Source of the DNA: Xenorhabdus eapokensis
Lineage (GTDB): Bacteria; Pseudomonadota; Gammaproteobacteria; Enterobacterales; Enterobacteriaceae
DNA: 58,738 nucleotides
Direction: 5' to 3'
NCBI RefSeq assembly: GCF_001908105.1
Contig: NZ_MKGQ01000002.1
Coordinates: 246,093 to 304,830, forward strand
A model generated the notes under the pieces. The model did not search any database, was not told the origin of the DNA, and saw only the letters and a program-made list of their open reading frames with translations. Within the stretch, counting starts at the first letter, position 1. Every line of letters begins with the position of its first letter. Shown here in pieces: positions 20,197 through 31,719 of the stretch. The translations under genes were made by a program, and so were the position numbers.

Positions 20197-21051
20197 TTAC
20201 GTTTCACTTCCAATGCTGGTGTTATTTCTCATTAGCTTTTCTCTGAATATCCCCGCTGAGTTTTCAATGCTCATATCCTGACTGACAGGTTTAATAGCCT
20301 GCCAGATGCGCCCTAATGTCTCATACCAGGCACGCTCAGTGTGTGATAGATAATAGGAAGAAGGAAGATATTTTTCCCATGAATATAAAGGCGTTGTGAC
20401 AGCCAACTGATTGGCAGGGCCTGCAATTGGATGCAGCTCTCGTTGTGCAAAAAACTTGAGAGATCTTTCCATATGATTGGCAGAAGTGACAAGTATGAAA
20501 GGTTGTTGCCCGACGATTTTTTCAACTTCAGCAGCTTCTTCTTCTGTATCCAAGGGGTTTTTTAGTGCGATGGTGTCTTCTACAGGGATTCCCAAAGATT
20601 GTGCTACCATAGCAGCAATTTCGGCACTACTAATGGCATTAACGCCTTTACCGCCAGTAAAAATCATTTTAGCGCCAGGATTGAGATGATATAACCGAAT
20701 CCCCTCTGTCACTCTGGGCAAGCTATTATTGATAAGGTTGGCGCTGGGAGCCCATTGGGGGTTATAAGTAAAACCGCCTCCAAGAACCACAATATATTTT
20801 ATGGGAGCTATAGGCGTTGTGTCTGGTTCATAGCGCTGAACATATTTTCCCTCGACAGGGAGTAAGAGTTTATCCGCGATAGGTTGTAAACTAAATAAAA
20901 GTAATGCCAACCAACTGAGTGATAAAATAGTTTTCCCTGTTTTTTGCCAGCGAGTGAACCAGAGTAATAGCAGGGCTGCAAAAGAGACGATAATAATTAA
21001 CGGCAAAGGCATTAATAGTGAGCCGATATATTTTTTTAGCAGAAATAACAT
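20197..21051 (-). CDS. elyC: Envelope biogenesis factor ElyC (DUF218)
   Basis: ElyC is an inner-membrane protein of the DUF218 family, linked in E. coli to peptidoglycan assembly and the lipid carrier. The 284-residue product has two N-terminal membrane helices (about residues 12-30 and 38-55). The DUF218 domain follows, with VVLGGGFTYNPQWAPSANLINNSLPRVTEGIRLY near residue 90 and VTSANHMERS near residue 190. It is longer at its C-terminus than the E. coli protein (about 259 residues). It is convergent with kdsB and divergent from cmoM. Confidence 0.93.
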   Translation of the reverse strand: MLFLLKKYIGSLLMPLPLIIIVSFAALLLLWFTRWQKTGKTILSLSWLALLLFSLQPIADKLLLPVEGKYVQRYEPDTTPIAPIKYIVVLGGGFTYNPQWAPSANLINNSLPRVTEGIRLYHLNPGAKMIFTGGKGVNAISSAEIAAMVAQSLGIPVEDTIALKNPLDTEEEAAEVEKIVGQQPFILVTSANHMERSLKFFAQRELHPIAGPANQLAVTTPLYSWEKYLPSSYYLSHTERAWYETLGRIWQAIKPVSQDMSIENSAGIFREKLMRNNTSIGSET

Positions 21052-21219
21052 TGATTGGCCTTGGGTTGGTTAAATTACAATCGCGCAATGGCGAATTTAA
21101 GGCTAAAAGTAGTTAATTAAATGATTATTGTGCCAAAATAACAGTAGTAAAAATAGCAGTAGATAGCATAACTGCTCAATAGATAAATTAAACTTAGCTT
21201 ATAAGTGGGGCGTCTTTTC

Positions 21220-22005
21220 ATGCGGGATCGCAATTTCGATGATATTGCAGACAAATTTTCGCGTAATATTTACGGCACAACCAAGGGTCAAATCAGGCAG
21301 GCCGTCGTCTGGCAGGATATTAACGAATTGCTGAATCATTTGCCTCGACGTCCTTTACGCATTTTGGATGCGGGGGGAGGTGAAGGTAATATGGCCTGCC
21401 AATTAGCTGAATTGGGACATCAGGTCATACTTTGTGATCTCTCAAAAGAGATGATCCAGAGAGCAGAATATAACGCTGAAGAGCGGGGTGTTCTCAATCA
21501 AATGCAATTTATCCAAAGCTCAGTACAGGAAATTCACCAGCATATTGAACAGCCCGTCGATTTGATTTTATTTCATGCTGTATTGGAGTGGATCACCGAC
21601 CAAAAAGAAGCAATAGAAACATTGGAAGAGATAATAACGCCTGGTGGTGCACTTTCATTAATGTTTTATAATGCTAATGGGCTGGTCATGCGTAACGCCA
21701 TCTTGGGTAATTTTCATTTGGCGACACCTAATATCCAGCGTCGTCGAAAACGTTCTCTATCGCCACAAAATCCATTAATGCCGGAACAGGTATATCAATG
21801 GCTAACTGAACTTAAAATGGAAATCACAGGTAAAACAGGCGTGAGAGTTTTTCACGATTACCTGCAAAGTCGTCAATTGCAAAACACCGATTTTCCGGCG
21901 TTGCTTGAACTTGAACAGCGTTATTGCAGACAGGAGCCCTATATCAGCCTGGGGCGTTATATTCATGTGATGGCACGCAAGCCTACCTTAAAGAGCGAAT
22001 TATGA
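21220..22005 (+). CDS. cmoM: tRNA 5-carboxymethoxyuridine methyltransferase
   Basis: CmoM methylates cmo5U34 to mcmo5U in certain tRNAs with SAM. The family start is [23 protein letters not shown] at the ATG at 21220, with GTGGGG upstream, giving 261 residues as in E. coli. The open frame itself extends to a GTG at 21205. SAM motif I is LDAGGGEGN near residue 51. The stop overlaps the mukF start (ATGA), so it is the first gene of the cmoM-mukF-mukE-mukB operon. Confidence 0.96.
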   Translation: MRDRNFDDIADKFSRNIYGTTKGQIRQAVVWQDINELLNHLPRRPLRILDAGGGEGNMACQLAELGHQVILCDLSKEMIQRAEYNAEERGVLNQMQFIQSSVQEIHQHIEQPVDLILFHAVLEWITDQKEAIETLEEIITPGGALSLMFYNANGLVMRNAILGNFHLATPNIQRRRKRSLSPQNPLMPEQVYQWLTELKMEITGKTGVRVFHDYLQSRQLQNTDFPALLELEQRYCRQEPYISLGRYIHVMARKPTLKSEL

Positions 22006-23324
22006 GCGAATATTCCCAGACGGTTCCTGAACTTGTGTCCTGGGCCAGAAAAAATGATTTTTCAATTTCGTTGCCACCAGAACGGCTAGCTTTTTTGCTG
22101 GCTATCGCCGTATTGAACAGTGAACGACTCGACGGTGAAATGAGTGAAGGAGAGCTGGTGGATGCCTTTCGTGAAGTATGTAAAGGTTTTGAGCAGACTT
22201 CGGAAGCGGTATCTGTCAGGGCGAATAATGCCATTAACGATATGGTTCGCCAGAAATTACTTAACCGTTTTACCAGTGAATTGGCGGATGGTAATGCCAT
22301 TTATCGTCTGACGCCACTGGGAATTGGCATCAGTGATTATTACATTCGCCAGCGTGAATTCTCCACATTGCGCCTTTCCATGCAGTTATCCATCGTTGCC
22401 AACGAATTGCATCGAGCGGCAGAGGCAGCCGAAGAAGGGGGTGATGAATTACATTGGCATCGCAATGTTTTTGCCCCTCTCAAATATTCTGTTGCTGAAA
22501 TTTTCGACAGCATTGATATGTCCCAGCGTTTAATGGATGAACAGCAAAACAGCGTAAAAACCGATATTGCCGCACTACTTAATCAGGATTGGCAGGCTGC
22601 TATCGCTAATTGCGAACAACTGCTGTCTGAAACTTCCGGCACACTGCGGGAACTTCAGGATACGTTGGAAGCTGCGGGCGATAAATTGCAGGCTAATCTA
22701 TTACGCATCCAGGCCGCGAATATGGACAGCGGCGGCTCTGACCTGGTGGATAAACTGATTTTTGACTTACAAAGCAAACTGGATCGCATTATTAGTTGGG
22801 GGCAACAAACCATCGATCTGTGGATAGGTTATGACCGTCATGTTCACAAATTTATCCGAACCGCCATTGATATGGATAAAAACCGCATTTTTGCCCAGCG
22901 CCTTCGTCAATCCATTCAACACTATTTTGACAATCCGTGGGCACTGACTGTCGCTAATGCAGAACGTTTTCTGGATATGCGTGACGAAGCGCTGACTCTG
23001 CGCAATGAAGAGGTAATGGGAGAATTACCATCAGAAATGGAATACGAAGAGTTTAGTGAAATCAATGAACAATTAGCTGAAATGATAGAGCAGGCGCTGG
23101 CTGTTTACCAACAGGCAAAACTTCCTCTGGATCTGGGGGCTGTACTGCGCGATTACCTTGCCCAGTATCCACGTAAACGCCATTTTGATGTAGCACGTAT
23201 TTTGGTGGATCAAGCAGTAAGATTGGGCGTTGCAGAAGCAGATTTCTCTGGTTTACCAGCGGAATGGTTAGCGATTAATGATTACGGAGCCAAGGTGCAG
23301 GCACATGTCATCGACACATATTGA
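22002..23324 (+). CDS. mukF: Kleisin subunit MukF of the MukBEF condensin
   Basis: MukF is the kleisin that bridges the MukB heads and binds MukE, in chromosome compaction and segregation. The start [18 protein letters not shown] at 22002 gives 440 residues as in E. coli. An N-terminal winged-helix dimerisation domain is followed by a long helical middle part and a C-terminal winged helix that contacts the MukB ATPase head. Its ATG overlaps the cmoM stop by 4 nt, and its 3' end overlaps mukE by 20 nt. Confidence 0.97.
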   Translation: MSEYSQTVPELVSWARKNDFSISLPPERLAFLLAIAVLNSERLDGEMSEGELVDAFREVCKGFEQTSEAVSVRANNAINDMVRQKLLNRFTSELADGNAIYRLTPLGIGISDYYIRQREFSTLRLSMQLSIVANELHRAAEAAEEGGDELHWHRNVFAPLKYSVAEIFDSIDMSQRLMDEQQNSVKTDIAALLNQDWQAAIANCEQLLSETSGTLRELQDTLEAAGDKLQANLLRIQAANMDSGGSDLVDKLIFDLQSKLDRIISWGQQTIDLWIGYDRHVHKFIRTAIDMDKNRIFAQRLRQSIQHYFDNPWALTVANAERFLDMRDEALTLRNEEVMGELPSEMEYEEFSEINEQLAEMIEQALAVYQQAKLPLDLGAVLRDYLAQYPRKRHFDVARILVDQAVRLGVAEADFSGLPAEWLAINDYGAKVQAHVIDTY

Positions 23325-24027
23325 ACAATTTATGCCAGTGAAACTGGCTCAGGCATTATCCAATACCCTTTTCCCTGAATTAGACAGCCAACTACGAGCC
23401 GGGCGTCATATCAGTCTGGATGATCTTGATAATCATGCTTTTTTGATGGATTTTCAGGAAGAGTTGGAGACGTTTTATGCGCGTTATAACGTCGAGTTAA
23501 TCCGTGCACCAGAAGGTTTTTTCTACCTGCGTCCCCGTTCGACGACGCTGATCCCGCGATCTGTGCTGTCTGAATTGGATATGATGGTGGGTAAGATCCT
23601 GTGCTACCTCTACCTCAGCCCAGAGCGCCTGTCCAATCAGGGAATATTTACCTTTCAGGAATTGTACGAAGAATTACTGTCATTGGCAGATGAAAATAAG
23701 CTCGTGAAATTAGTGAACCAGCGTTCGACGGGTTCAGATCTGGACAAACAGAAATTGCAGGAGAAAGCGCGCACTGCCTTAAACCGTTTACGCCGTCTGG
23801 GTATGGTTTATTTCCTGCAAAACGACAGCAATAAATTTACGATTACCGAAGCGGTATTTCGCTTTGGTGCAGATGTACGCAGCGGTGATGACCCACGCGA
23901 GGCACAATTACGGATGATCCGTGATGGTGAAGCCATGCCAGTGGAAGGGGAAACATCGCAGGAAGATAATGAACATGAAGAAGCATCGGGGCATTCAGCA
24001 GAAGGTGCGGAGGATGAACAGTCATGA
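23305..24027 (+). CDS. mukE: MukE subunit of the MukBEF condensin
   Basis: MukE is a tandem winged-helix protein that binds MukF and regulates the MukB ATPase. The family start [18 protein letters not shown] at 23305 gives 240 residues. The conserved core [20 protein letters not shown] is near residue 60, and an acidic tail ([21 protein letters not shown]) closes the protein. It overlaps mukF upstream by 20 nt and mukB downstream by 4 nt, so the three subunits are tightly coupled. Confidence 0.97.
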   Translation: MSSTHIEQFMPVKLAQALSNTLFPELDSQLRAGRHISLDDLDNHAFLMDFQEELETFYARYNVELIRAPEGFFYLRPRSTTLIPRSVLSELDMMVGKILCYLYLSPERLSNQGIFTFQELYEELLSLADENKLVKLVNQRSTGSDLDKQKLQEKARTALNRLRRLGMVYFLQNDSNKFTITEAVFRFGADVRSGDDPREAQLRMIRDGEAMPVEGETSQEDNEHEEASGHSAEGAEDEQS

Positions 24028-27000
24028 TTGAACGCGGTAAATTTCGCTCACTGACGTTAATTAATTGGAACGGTTTTTTTGCCAGAACGTTTGATCTTGA
24101 CGAACTTGTGACGACCTTATCCGGCGGTAATGGTGCAGGTAAATCAACGACAATGGCGGCGTTTGTGACTGCACTGATCCCTGATTTAACATTGCTCCAT
24201 TTCCGCAATACGACAGAAGCGGGAGCAACTTCGGGTTCACGCGATAAAGGGTTGCACGGTAAGTTGCGGGCAGGTGTTTGTTACTCCACGCTGGATGTTG
24301 TTAATTCTCGTCATCAACGCATCATCACCGGAGTCCGTTTACAACAAGTGGCAGGACGTGATCGAAAAGTTGATATTAAACCATTTATGATCCAAGGGGT
24401 TCCGGCATCGATTCAGCCAACACAGTTATTGACTGAAAATATCAACGAACGTCAGGCGCGGGTGCTGCCCTTAAATGAATTAAAGGAACGCCTTGATGAG
24501 ATGGACGGTGTTCAGTTCAAACAATTTAACTCGATTACAGATTACCACTCCCTGATGTTTGATTTGGGTGTGATCCCAAAACGTTTGCGTTCCGCGAGTG
24601 ACCGCAGCAAGTTTTATCGCCTGATAGAAGCATCGTTATATGGCGGAATTTCCAGTGCGATTACCCGCTCATTGCGTGATTATTTACTGCCGGAAAACAG
24701 TGGCGTCAGAAAAGCATTTCAGGATATGGAAGCCGCATTGCGTGAGAACCGTATTACGCTGGAAGCTATCCGTGTTACCCAATCTGACCGTGATCTTTTC
24801 AAGCACCTTATCACAGAAGCCACGGCTTATGTGTCTGCTGACTATATGCGTCATGCTAATGAACGCCGCGTTCATCTGGATGAAGCATTGGCTTTGCGCA
24901 ATGAATTATTTGGCAGTCGCCGCCAATTGGTCACTGAACAATATCGCCATGTTGAAATGGCGAGGGAACTGGCAGAACAAAATGGTGCCTCTTCTGATTT
25001 AGAAATGGATTATCAGGCAGCCAGTGATCACCTTAATCTGGTGCAAACGGCGATGCGTCAGCAGGAAAAAATCGATCGCTATCAATCGGATATTGAAGAG
25101 CTGACCTACCGACTGGAAGAACAGGGTGAAGTTGTCGAAGAAGCGAAAGAGCTTCAGGCGGAATATGAGGCTACATGTGAAGCAGCAGAACAAGAAGTTG
25201 ATGAGCTAAAAAGCCAGCTTGCTGACTACCAACAAGCTTTAGATGTTCAGCAAACGCGCGCTATTCAATATCAGCAAGCATTGAAAGCGTTGGAGCGTGC
25301 CCGTGAATTTTGCCAGCTTCCCGATCTGTCAATAGAAAATGCTGACGAGTGGCAGGAAACTTACCTGGCCAAAGCACAGCAAGCGACAGAAACTTTGTTG
25401 GCCTTGGAACAGAAATTGAGCGTCGCCGACGCAGCGCATAGTCAGTTTGAGCAGGCTTACCAACTGGTAAAAAGCATCGTTGGTGACGTGAGCCGCAGTG
25501 AAGCGTGGCAAGCCGCTCGTGAAGCATTGCGTGAATGGTCATCCCAGCGCCATCTGGCTGAACGAGTCCAACCTTTGCGTATCCAGTTGTCCGAGTTAGA
25601 GCAACGTCTGAATAGTCAGCAAAATGCAGAACGTTTGCTGGAAGAGTTCTGTAAGCGTCATAACCAGCAATATCAGGCAGAAGACTTAGAGGCGTTACAA
25701 GGTGAACTGGAAGCTCAGTTAGAAGAATTGAGCCTGGGCGCCAATGAAAGCGGTGAACGTCGTATTCAAATACGTCAGGAATTTGAACAGCTCAAGCAAA
25801 AAATTCAGGGATTGACGGCACGGGCTCCAGTGTGGTTGGCGGCACAGGAAGCCTTGAACCAGCTTAGTGAACAATGCAATGAAACATTCGAAAATAGTCA
25901 CGATGTGACTGAATATATGCAGCAATTGCTTGAACAAGAGCGCGAAATCACGGTCGAGCGTGATGATATTGCTGCACAGAAACGTGAACTGGAAAAACAG
26001 ATTGAGCGTCTGAATCAACCGAGTGGTGCCGAAGATAGCCGATTGCTGGCATTGGCAGAACGTTTTGGTGGTGTTTTGCTGTCTGAAATTTATGACGACA
26101 TTACCATTGATGACGCACCTTATTTCTCCGCACTGTATGGTCCTGCGCGTCACGCAATTGTTGTGCCTGATCTCTCACTGGTTCGTTCCCATCTGGAAAA
26201 ATTGGAAGATTGCCCGGAAGATCTCTATTTGATCGAAGGCGACCCACAGTCTTTTGACGATAGCGTATTCCATTTTGAGGAGCAGGAAAACGCAGTTCTG
26301 GTGAAATCATCCGATCGCCAATGGCGTTATTCCCGTTACCCTGAAGTGCCGTTATTTGGACGGGCAGCGAGAGAAAGTCGTCTGGAAGCACTCGGTCTTG
26401 AGCGTGATACGCTGGCAGAGCGCTACGCGACACGTTCATTTGATGTGCAGAAAGTTCAGCGTGCACATCAGGCTTTCAGCCGTTTTGTGGGTAAACATCT
26501 CTCTGTTGCATTTGATGATGATCCAGAAGCGGAAATTCGTCGCCTGAGTCAGCGTCGTACTGAACTGGAGCGTGAGTTATCTCAATTTGAAACCCAGGCT
26601 CAGCAACATCAGCAGAAACTGGTTCAGGTGAAAGAGAGCCTGGCAGTATTGAATCGCCTGATCCCACAAGCAACGATTTTGTTGGATGAAACCCTGCTTG
26701 ATCGAGTGGAAACAGTGCGTGAAGAAATGACGGAGGCTCAAGAGGCTGCGCGTTTCCTGCAACAACACGGTAAAGCCTTAGCTAAACTTGAACCATTGGT
26801 TTCGGTCTTGCAAAGTGATCCACAGCAACATGAACAGTTGCAGCAGGATTATGAACTCGCGAAACACAGCCAGAATCAGGCTAAACAACAAGCCTTTGCC
26901 TTGACAGAAGTTGTGCAACGCCGTGCGCATTTCAGTTATAGCGACTCTGCCGGTATGCTCAGTGAAAATACCGACCTGAACGACAAACTACGTCAACGCC

Positions 27001-28487
27001 TTCAACACGCAGAATCTGATCGTAGTCGTGCGCGTGAAAGGTTGCGCCAGCAACAAGCCCAATATGCGCAGTTCAACCAAGTATTGGCATCATTGAAGAG
27101 TTCTTATGACACTAAGCAAGATATGTTGAAAGAACTTGAGCAGGAGATGAAAGATATTGGTGTGCAGGCAGATGCTAACGCTGAAAGCCGAGCGCGTGAA
27201 CGTCGTGATCAGCTTCATGCTGCTGTGAATGCTAACCGTTCCCGCATTAACCAACTGGAGAAACAGATCGCGTTCTGTGAGGCAGAAATGGAAAACCTCC
27301 AGAAGAAACTACGTAAATCTGAACGTGATTATTACCAGAAACGTGAACAAGTCGTCTCTTCTAAGGCGGGTTGGTGTGCAGTCATGCGTATGGTGAAAGA
27401 CAATGGCGTTGAACGTCGCTTACATCGACGCGAACTGGCCTATATGGATGGTGATGAGCTGCGCTCAATGTCGGATAAAGCACTGGGAGCATTGCGTCTG
27501 GCTGTTGCTGATAATGAACACCTGCGTGATGCGTTACGTTTGTCCGAAGATCCAAAACGCCCTGAACGTAAGATCCAATTTTTCGTGGCGGTTTATCAAC
27601 ATCTGCGCGAACGTATCCGGCAGGATATTATTCGTACGGATGATCCGGTCGATGCTATTGAACAGATGGAAATTGAGCTGGCGCGTTTAACCGAAGAATT
27701 AACCGCCCGTGAGCAGAAACTGGCGATTAGTTCCAAAAGCGTGGCAAATATTATTCGCAAGACCATTCAACGTGAACAGAACCGTATCCGTATGCTGAAC
27801 CAGGGATTGCAGACGGTTTCTTTTGGACAGGTTGGCGGTGTGCGCCTGAATGTGAATGTGCGTGAAAGTCACTCCTGCTTGCTGGATGTGCTTTCTGAGC
27901 AGCAGGAACAGCATCAGGATCTGTTCAGCAGCCAGCGCTTGACCTTCTCCGAAGCGATGGCGAAGCTTTATCAGCGTTTGAATCCACAAATCGATATGGG
28001 GCAGCGTCTACCGCAAACCATTGGTGAAGAATTACTGGATTACCGCAATTACCTTGCGTTAGAAGTTGAAGTCAACCGAGGTTCGGATGGTTGGCTGAAA
28101 GCGGAAAGCGGAGCACTTTCTACCGGAGAAGCGATTGGTACGGGGATGTCTATTCTGGTGATGGTCGTACAGAGTTGGGAGGAGGAATCCCGTCGTCTGC
28201 GTGGTAAAGATATTTCACCATGCCGGCTGCTGTTCCTTGATGAAGCTGCCCGATTAGATGCGAAATCAATTGCAACGCTATTTGAGTTATGCGAACGCTT
28301 ACATATGCAGTTAATTATTGCTGCGCCGGAAAATATCAGCCCAGAAAAAGGGACAACCTATAAACTGGTACGTAAGATTTTCAATAACCAAGAACATGTA
28401 CATGTTGTTGGACTGCGTGGTTTTGGGCAGGATATTCCGGTGACTGAGCAGTCACAAACACAGGCTCTGCCTATATTGCAAGAATAA
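24024..28487 (+). CDS. mukB: MukB, SMC-like ATPase of the MukBEF condensin
   Basis: MukB is the SMC-type DNA-organising ATPase of gammaproteobacteria. The 1487-residue protein has Walker [15 protein letters not shown] at about residues 34-47 and a long coiled coil (about residues 300-670). A hinge lies near residues 670-800 and a returning coiled coil follows to about 1200. The C-terminal head has signature [13 protein letters not shown] and Walker [14 protein letters not shown]. Length is within one residue of the E. coli protein. It is the last gene of the cmoM-mukFEB operon. Confidence 0.98.
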   Translation: MIERGKFRSLTLINWNGFFARTFDLDELVTTLSGGNGAGKSTTMAAFVTALIPDLTLLHFRNTTEAGATSGSRDKGLHGKLRAGVCYSTLDVVNSRHQRIITGVRLQQVAGRDRKVDIKPFMIQGVPASIQPTQLLTENINERQARVLPLNELKERLDEMDGVQFKQFNSITDYHSLMFDLGVIPKRLRSASDRSKFYRLIEASLYGGISSAITRSLRDYLLPENSGVRKAFQDMEAALRENRITLEAIRVTQSDRDLFKHLITEATAYVSADYMRHANERRVHLDEALALRNELFGSRRQLVTEQYRHVEMARELAEQNGASSDLEMDYQAASDHLNLVQTAMRQQEKIDRYQSDIEELTYRLEEQGEVVEEAKELQAEYEATCEAAEQEVDELKSQLADYQQALDVQQTRAIQYQQALKALERAREFCQLPDLSIENADEWQETYLAKAQQATETLLALEQKLSVADAAHSQFEQAYQLVKSIVGDVSRSEAWQAAREALREWSSQRHLAERVQPLRIQLSELEQRLNSQQNAERLLEEFCKRHNQQYQAEDLEALQGELEAQLEELSLGANESGERRIQIRQEFEQLKQKIQGLTARAPVWLAAQEALNQLSEQCNETFENSHDVTEYMQQLLEQEREITVERDDIAAQKRELEKQIERLNQPSGAEDSRLLALAERFGGVLLSEIYDDITIDDAPYFSALYGPARHAIVVPDLSLVRSHLEKLEDCPEDLYLIEGDPQSFDDSVFHFEEQENAVLVKSSDRQWRYSRYPEVPLFGRAARESRLEALGLERDTLAERYATRSFDVQKVQRAHQAFSRFVGKHLSVAFDDDPEAEIRRLSQRRTELERELSQFETQAQQHQQKLVQVKESLAVLNRLIPQATILLDETLLDRVETVREEMTEAQEAARFLQQHGKALAKLEPLVSVLQSDPQQHEQLQQDYELAKHSQNQAKQQAFALTEVVQRRAHFSYSDSAGMLSENTDLNDKLRQRLQHAESDRSRARERLRQQQAQYAQFNQVLASLKSSYDTKQDMLKELEQEMKDIGVQADANAESRARERRDQLHAAVNANRSRINQLEKQIAFCEAEMENLQKKLRKSERDYYQKREQVVSSKAGWCAVMRMVKDNGVERRLHRRELAYMDGDELRSMSDKALGALRLAVADNEHLRDALRLSEDPKRPERKIQFFVAVYQHLRERIRQDIIRTDDPVDAIEQMEIELARLTEELTAREQKLAISSKSVANIIRKTIQREQNRIRMLNQGLQTVSFGQVGGVRLNVNVRESHSCLLDVLSEQQEQHQDLFSSQRLTFSEAMAKLYQRLNPQIDMGQRLPQTIGEELLDYRNYLALEVEVNRGSDGWLKAESGALSTGEAIGTGMSILVMVVQSWEEESRRLRGKDISPCRLLFLDEAARLDAKSIATLFELCERLHMQLIIAAPENISPEKGTTYKLVRKIFNNQEHVHVVGLRGFGQDIPVTEQSQTQALPILQE

Positions 28488-28512
28488 CTTCATCATTGAA
28501 TGATATTTCTGC

Positions 28513-28543
28513 TAAGAAAGGGGCATATTATGTCCCTTTCTTA
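28513..28543 (+). terminator. Probable terminator after mukB
   Basis: TAAGAAAGGG (28513-28522) and CCCTTTCTTA (28534-28543) form a perfect 10-bp stem 25 nt after the mukB stop. The downstream T-stretch is weak (TTAATTG), so termination may be partial. Confidence 0.55.
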
Positions 28544-28657
28544 ATTGAGGGAAAATCCATTTGGATATTTATCGCCTTGTGCGGGATGTCTCGTTTTGAT
28601 GTGATGATAAGGTTTACTATTTCGCACCGTTACTACTAATATAAGAAAGGAATAGCG

Positions 28658-29371
28658 ATGCGTAAAGTTACCCTGGCATTCAGTGCAATTGTGCTTGTTT
28701 TTGGTTTGAACAGCATGGCACAAGCAAAAATGTTTATGCCTGAGCAAGTTAATTCAGGCGTTTCTGTGGCAGATTTAGCCCAACGCCATGCCGTGCATTG
28801 GGTATCCGTAGGGCAGATTAAGCGCAGTCTGCAAAATCAACCCGCAATGGCGGTAGGTTTTGATATTGATGATACCGTACTGTTTTCAAGTCCAGGTTTT
28901 TATCGTGGCAAATTGGAATACTCGCCTAATGATAATAGTTATCTGAAAAACCCAGTATTTTGGGAAAAAATGAATAATGAGTGGGATAAATTCAGTATGC
29001 CAAAAAAGATCGGCATTGAATTGGTTCAGATGCATTTGAAGCGAGGCGATGATATTTATTTCATTACCGGCCGTACAAAGACTAAAACAGAAGCCGTGAC
29101 CAAATACTTACAGGAAAACTTGCATATTCCAGCCGATAAAATGAATGCTGTTATTTTTGCGGGTGATGAACCGGGTAAAAATAATAAAATCAGTTGGATG
29201 AGAGAGCATAAATTGAAGATTTATTATGGAGATGCAGATGCTGATATTGCCGCTGCTCGTGCATTAAATATCCGTGGTATTCGTATCCTGAGAGCATCAA
29301 ACTCTTCTTATCAGCCTTTACCTAAAGCTGGCCGGTTTGGAGAGGAAATAGTCATTAATTCTGAGTATTAA
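28658..29371 (+). CDS. aphA: Class B acid phosphatase
   Basis: This periplasmic HAD-superfamily non-specific acid phosphatase and phosphotransferase acts on nucleotides and other phosphomonoesters. The 237-residue precursor has a Sec signal peptide ending near AQA at residue 23. The HAD motif [15 protein letters not shown] has the catalytic aspartates at about residues 69 and 71. The later motifs are [10 protein letters not shown] and [10 protein letters not shown]. It is the same length as E. coli AphA and ends in the same residues (VINSEY). It sits between mukB and ldtD, a place it does not hold in E. coli K-12, and has its own terminator. Confidence 0.95.
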   Translation: MRKVTLAFSAIVLVFGLNSMAQAKMFMPEQVNSGVSVADLAQRHAVHWVSVGQIKRSLQNQPAMAVGFDIDDTVLFSSPGFYRGKLEYSPNDNSYLKNPVFWEKMNNEWDKFSMPKKIGIELVQMHLKRGDDIYFITGRTKTKTEAVTKYLQENLHIPADKMNAVIFAGDEPGKNNKISWMREHKLKIYYGDADADIAAARALNIRGIRILRASNSSYQPLPKAGRFGEEIVINSEY

Positions 29372-29413
29372 TCTTAAAATTCGCTACAGAATTTAGCACA
29401 ATATACTTTGACT

Positions 29414-29441
29414 AAAGGCACCAAAAGTGCCTTTTCCTTTT
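29414..29441 (+). terminator. Terminator of aphA
   Basis: AAAGGCAC (29414-29421) and GTGCCTTT (29427-29434) form an 8-bp stem with a 5-nt loop, followed by TCCTTTTTTT. Good intrinsic terminator. The remaining 29445-29655 is AT-rich, with no feature I can name. Confidence 0.85.
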
Positions 29442-29655
29442 TTTAAACTATTATAATTTAAATTATTATGATTAAAATTTTATTTTTCTTAGCTTTTATT
29501 TTGCCTGGTGGGATAAAATATGCCTAGGCAAGCATCCTATCTAAAACCGTAATTATGTATATAATTACCAGTATTCTTTCTGATAAAATAGGCCTGCGGA
29601 TACTTATAATAAGTCATTGGATAGCTACACACATAATAAAGTGAGGTGAGCTCTT

Positions 29656-31374
29656 ATGGTGAAGAACACAGTCAGGTTACTGAAAGTTTCTTTTATCTGT
29701 AGCACATTAGCGGTATCAGAGGGCATCTTTGCAAATCAACAAAATGAACTGTCATCGAATGATATACAACAATTACCAGCAGAACAAAAAAAAGTAGGTT
29801 CTATTATTTTATCTGATAAGGCAGTTTCTGTTTCTCCAGTAATTTCTATTGATGAGAGTCGAAAACAGTTACAGATTTGGTTACCACAACAAATAAAACC
29901 GATATTCTTTGAACAATTAGCAAATTTATATGTTAACAATAAAATGCAACCATTATGGTCAGATAAAAAAGCCATTAAGCAGTTTGAAGATCAATTAGTT
30001 GAAATTTCGCTGGCTGGTTTTCAACCTCAATTTGAAAAATGGCTGATACAACTTCATCATCCTGAATTAAGTGAAATGGGGCGTGATGTTATCTTATCTG
30101 ATGCTATGTTAGGTTATCTCCATTTTATTAATAATATTGATAAAAAAGGGAGTTCATGGTTATACAATAAATCTTCTTATAAGATTGAATTACCTTCATC
30201 CCATTTAATTCATATATGGCAACAACATATCAATAATAATAGTACTTTTTCTTATATTACGAGCTTATCACCGAATCATCCTATGTATCAAAATATGCGT
30301 AAGGAGATGCTGGTTCAATTGGCCAATCAAGGGTCGTGGAGTGAGTTTTCATTTCAAGGAACTCTAAGGCCTGGACAAAGTAGTGAGAGTGTTATTGTAT
30401 TAAGGAAAATATTAGCTCGTTCAGGGGTATTGGATTTATCTGCTACCAAATCCGATAATAAAATTTATGGTAAAGAATTAACAGAAGCTGTAAAACGTTT
30501 TCAAGCCTTACATGGATTATCAGCCGATGGCGTTATCGGCAAATCGACTAAAGTATGGTTAAATACAACACCACAAACCCGTGCTCGTATTATGGCATTG
30601 AATATTCAACGACTACGGATTATCCCTGGAGGTATTCCGACAGGTATTTTAGTTAATATTCCTAATTACTCACTTTTCTATTACTTAGATGGCAAAGAGG
30701 TATTGAGTTCTAAAGTGGTCGTTGGACGCCCCAGCCGAAAAACACCGATCATGAGTAGTGAATTAAATAATGTGGTGATCAATCCTCCGTGGAATGTACC
30801 AACCAGCATGACTCGAAAAGATATTGCTCCAAGGGCGATGCGTGACCCTGGTTATTTTCGCACGCGTGGTTATACGGTTTTTTCCAATTGGAGTCATGAC
30901 GCTAAAGTTATCGATCCTTCATCGATTAACTGGCAAGTAATAACACCGGGTAATTTCCCCTATCGTATTAGGCAAGCACCAGGCCCAACTAATTCATTGG
31001 GGCGTTTTAAATTCAATATGCCAAATTCAGAAGCTATTTATTTACATGATACACCTAATCAGGCTTCTTTCGGTCGAGAAATGCGGGCTGTTAGTTCTGG
31101 TTGCGTACGTGTCAATAAGGCTCCTGAATTGGCTAATATGCTGTTGGGAGATGCAGGTTGGGATAGAACTAAAGTCAATAGTTCATTGAAAACATGGTCA
31201 ACAAAATATGTTAATATTCCCCAAAAAATCCCTGTTTTCCTCTACTACCAAACAGCGTGGGTTGATGAAGGAGGAAAACCGCAATATCGAGATGATATCT
31301 ATAGTTATGATATGAATGCAAGACAGCATTCAGAGTCCCTTGCCAAGATCTTGGTAGCCAGAAATGATTTATAG
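29656..31374 (+). CDS. ldtD: L,D-transpeptidase (YcbB/LdtD type)
   Basis: LdtD forms 3-3 (meso-DAP to meso-DAP) peptidoglycan crosslinks in the periplasm, which matters under envelope stress and for beta-lactam tolerance. The 572-residue product has an N-terminal signal sequence (to about residue 26) and a scaffold region. A PG_binding_1 domain is near residue 275 (FQALHGLSADGVIGKSTKVWL). The YkuD catalytic domain has HDTP and SSGCVRVN with the nucleophile Cys483. It is about 40 residues shorter than the E. coli protein. The ribosome binding site is GAGGTGAG. Its codons are clearly more AT-rich than those of neighbouring mukB. Confidence 0.93.
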   Translation: MVKNTVRLLKVSFICSTLAVSEGIFANQQNELSSNDIQQLPAEQKKVGSIILSDKAVSVSPVISIDESRKQLQIWLPQQIKPIFFEQLANLYVNNKMQPLWSDKKAIKQFEDQLVEISLAGFQPQFEKWLIQLHHPELSEMGRDVILSDAMLGYLHFINNIDKKGSSWLYNKSSYKIELPSSHLIHIWQQHINNNSTFSYITSLSPNHPMYQNMRKEMLVQLANQGSWSEFSFQGTLRPGQSSESVIVLRKILARSGVLDLSATKSDNKIYGKELTEAVKRFQALHGLSADGVIGKSTKVWLNTTPQTRARIMALNIQRLRIIPGGIPTGILVNIPNYSLFYYLDGKEVLSSKVVVGRPSRKTPIMSSELNNVVINPPWNVPTSMTRKDIAPRAMRDPGYFRTRGYTVFSNWSHDAKVIDPSSINWQVITPGNFPYRIRQAPGPTNSLGRFKFNMPNSEAIYLHDTPNQASFGREMRAVSSGCVRVNKAPELANMLLGDAGWDRTKVNSSLKTWSTKYVNIPQKIPVFLYYQTAWVDEGGKPQYRDDIYSYDMNARQHSESLAKILVARNDL

Positions 31375-31433
31375 TTTCTGGCGTTACTAATAAGACTTAA
31401 AGAAATAAATGTTACGTTGATATCTACATTATA

Positions 31434-31470
31434 AACGGAGATGGAAATGATATTTTCGTCTCCGTTATTT
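31434..31470 (+). terminator. Terminator of ldtD
   Basis: AACGGAGA (31434-31441) and TCTCCGTT (31459-31466), extended by two further pairs (one T-G), form a stem-loop followed by ATTTTTATT, about 60 nt after the ldtD stop. Confidence 0.75.
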
Positions 31471-31562
31471 TTATTACTCATTATTTTAAAAGTATTTTTT
31501 ACTATGATCTTTTTTATGCGCTGTTTCGCTTTTGATCTGCGATTTTAATATTATTTAAATTA

Positions 31563-31578
31563 TGTTAGATAGATCACA
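31563..31578 (+). promoter_or_regulatory. CRP-like site upstream of ycbK
   Basis: TGTTA-N6-TCACA matches the CRP core TGTGA-N6-TCACA at nine of ten positions and is flanked by AT-rich bases as in the full consensus. It lies about 140-157 bp before the ycbK start, in the 345-bp ldtD-ycbK spacer. No -10/-35 pair could be fixed with confidence, so its role is inferred. The rest of the spacer is AT-rich. Confidence 0.4.
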
Positions 31579-31719
31579 ATAATAAGACGATGAATTTACA
31601 GTAACATACAAAATGATTGAAACTATCTTTTATTTTTTGATGTCTTATTACTCGGTTAGAGCAAATTATTAATGTGTTTAGATAATTAACATATTAAAGA
31701 ATAGCAGGGCATATTATCC

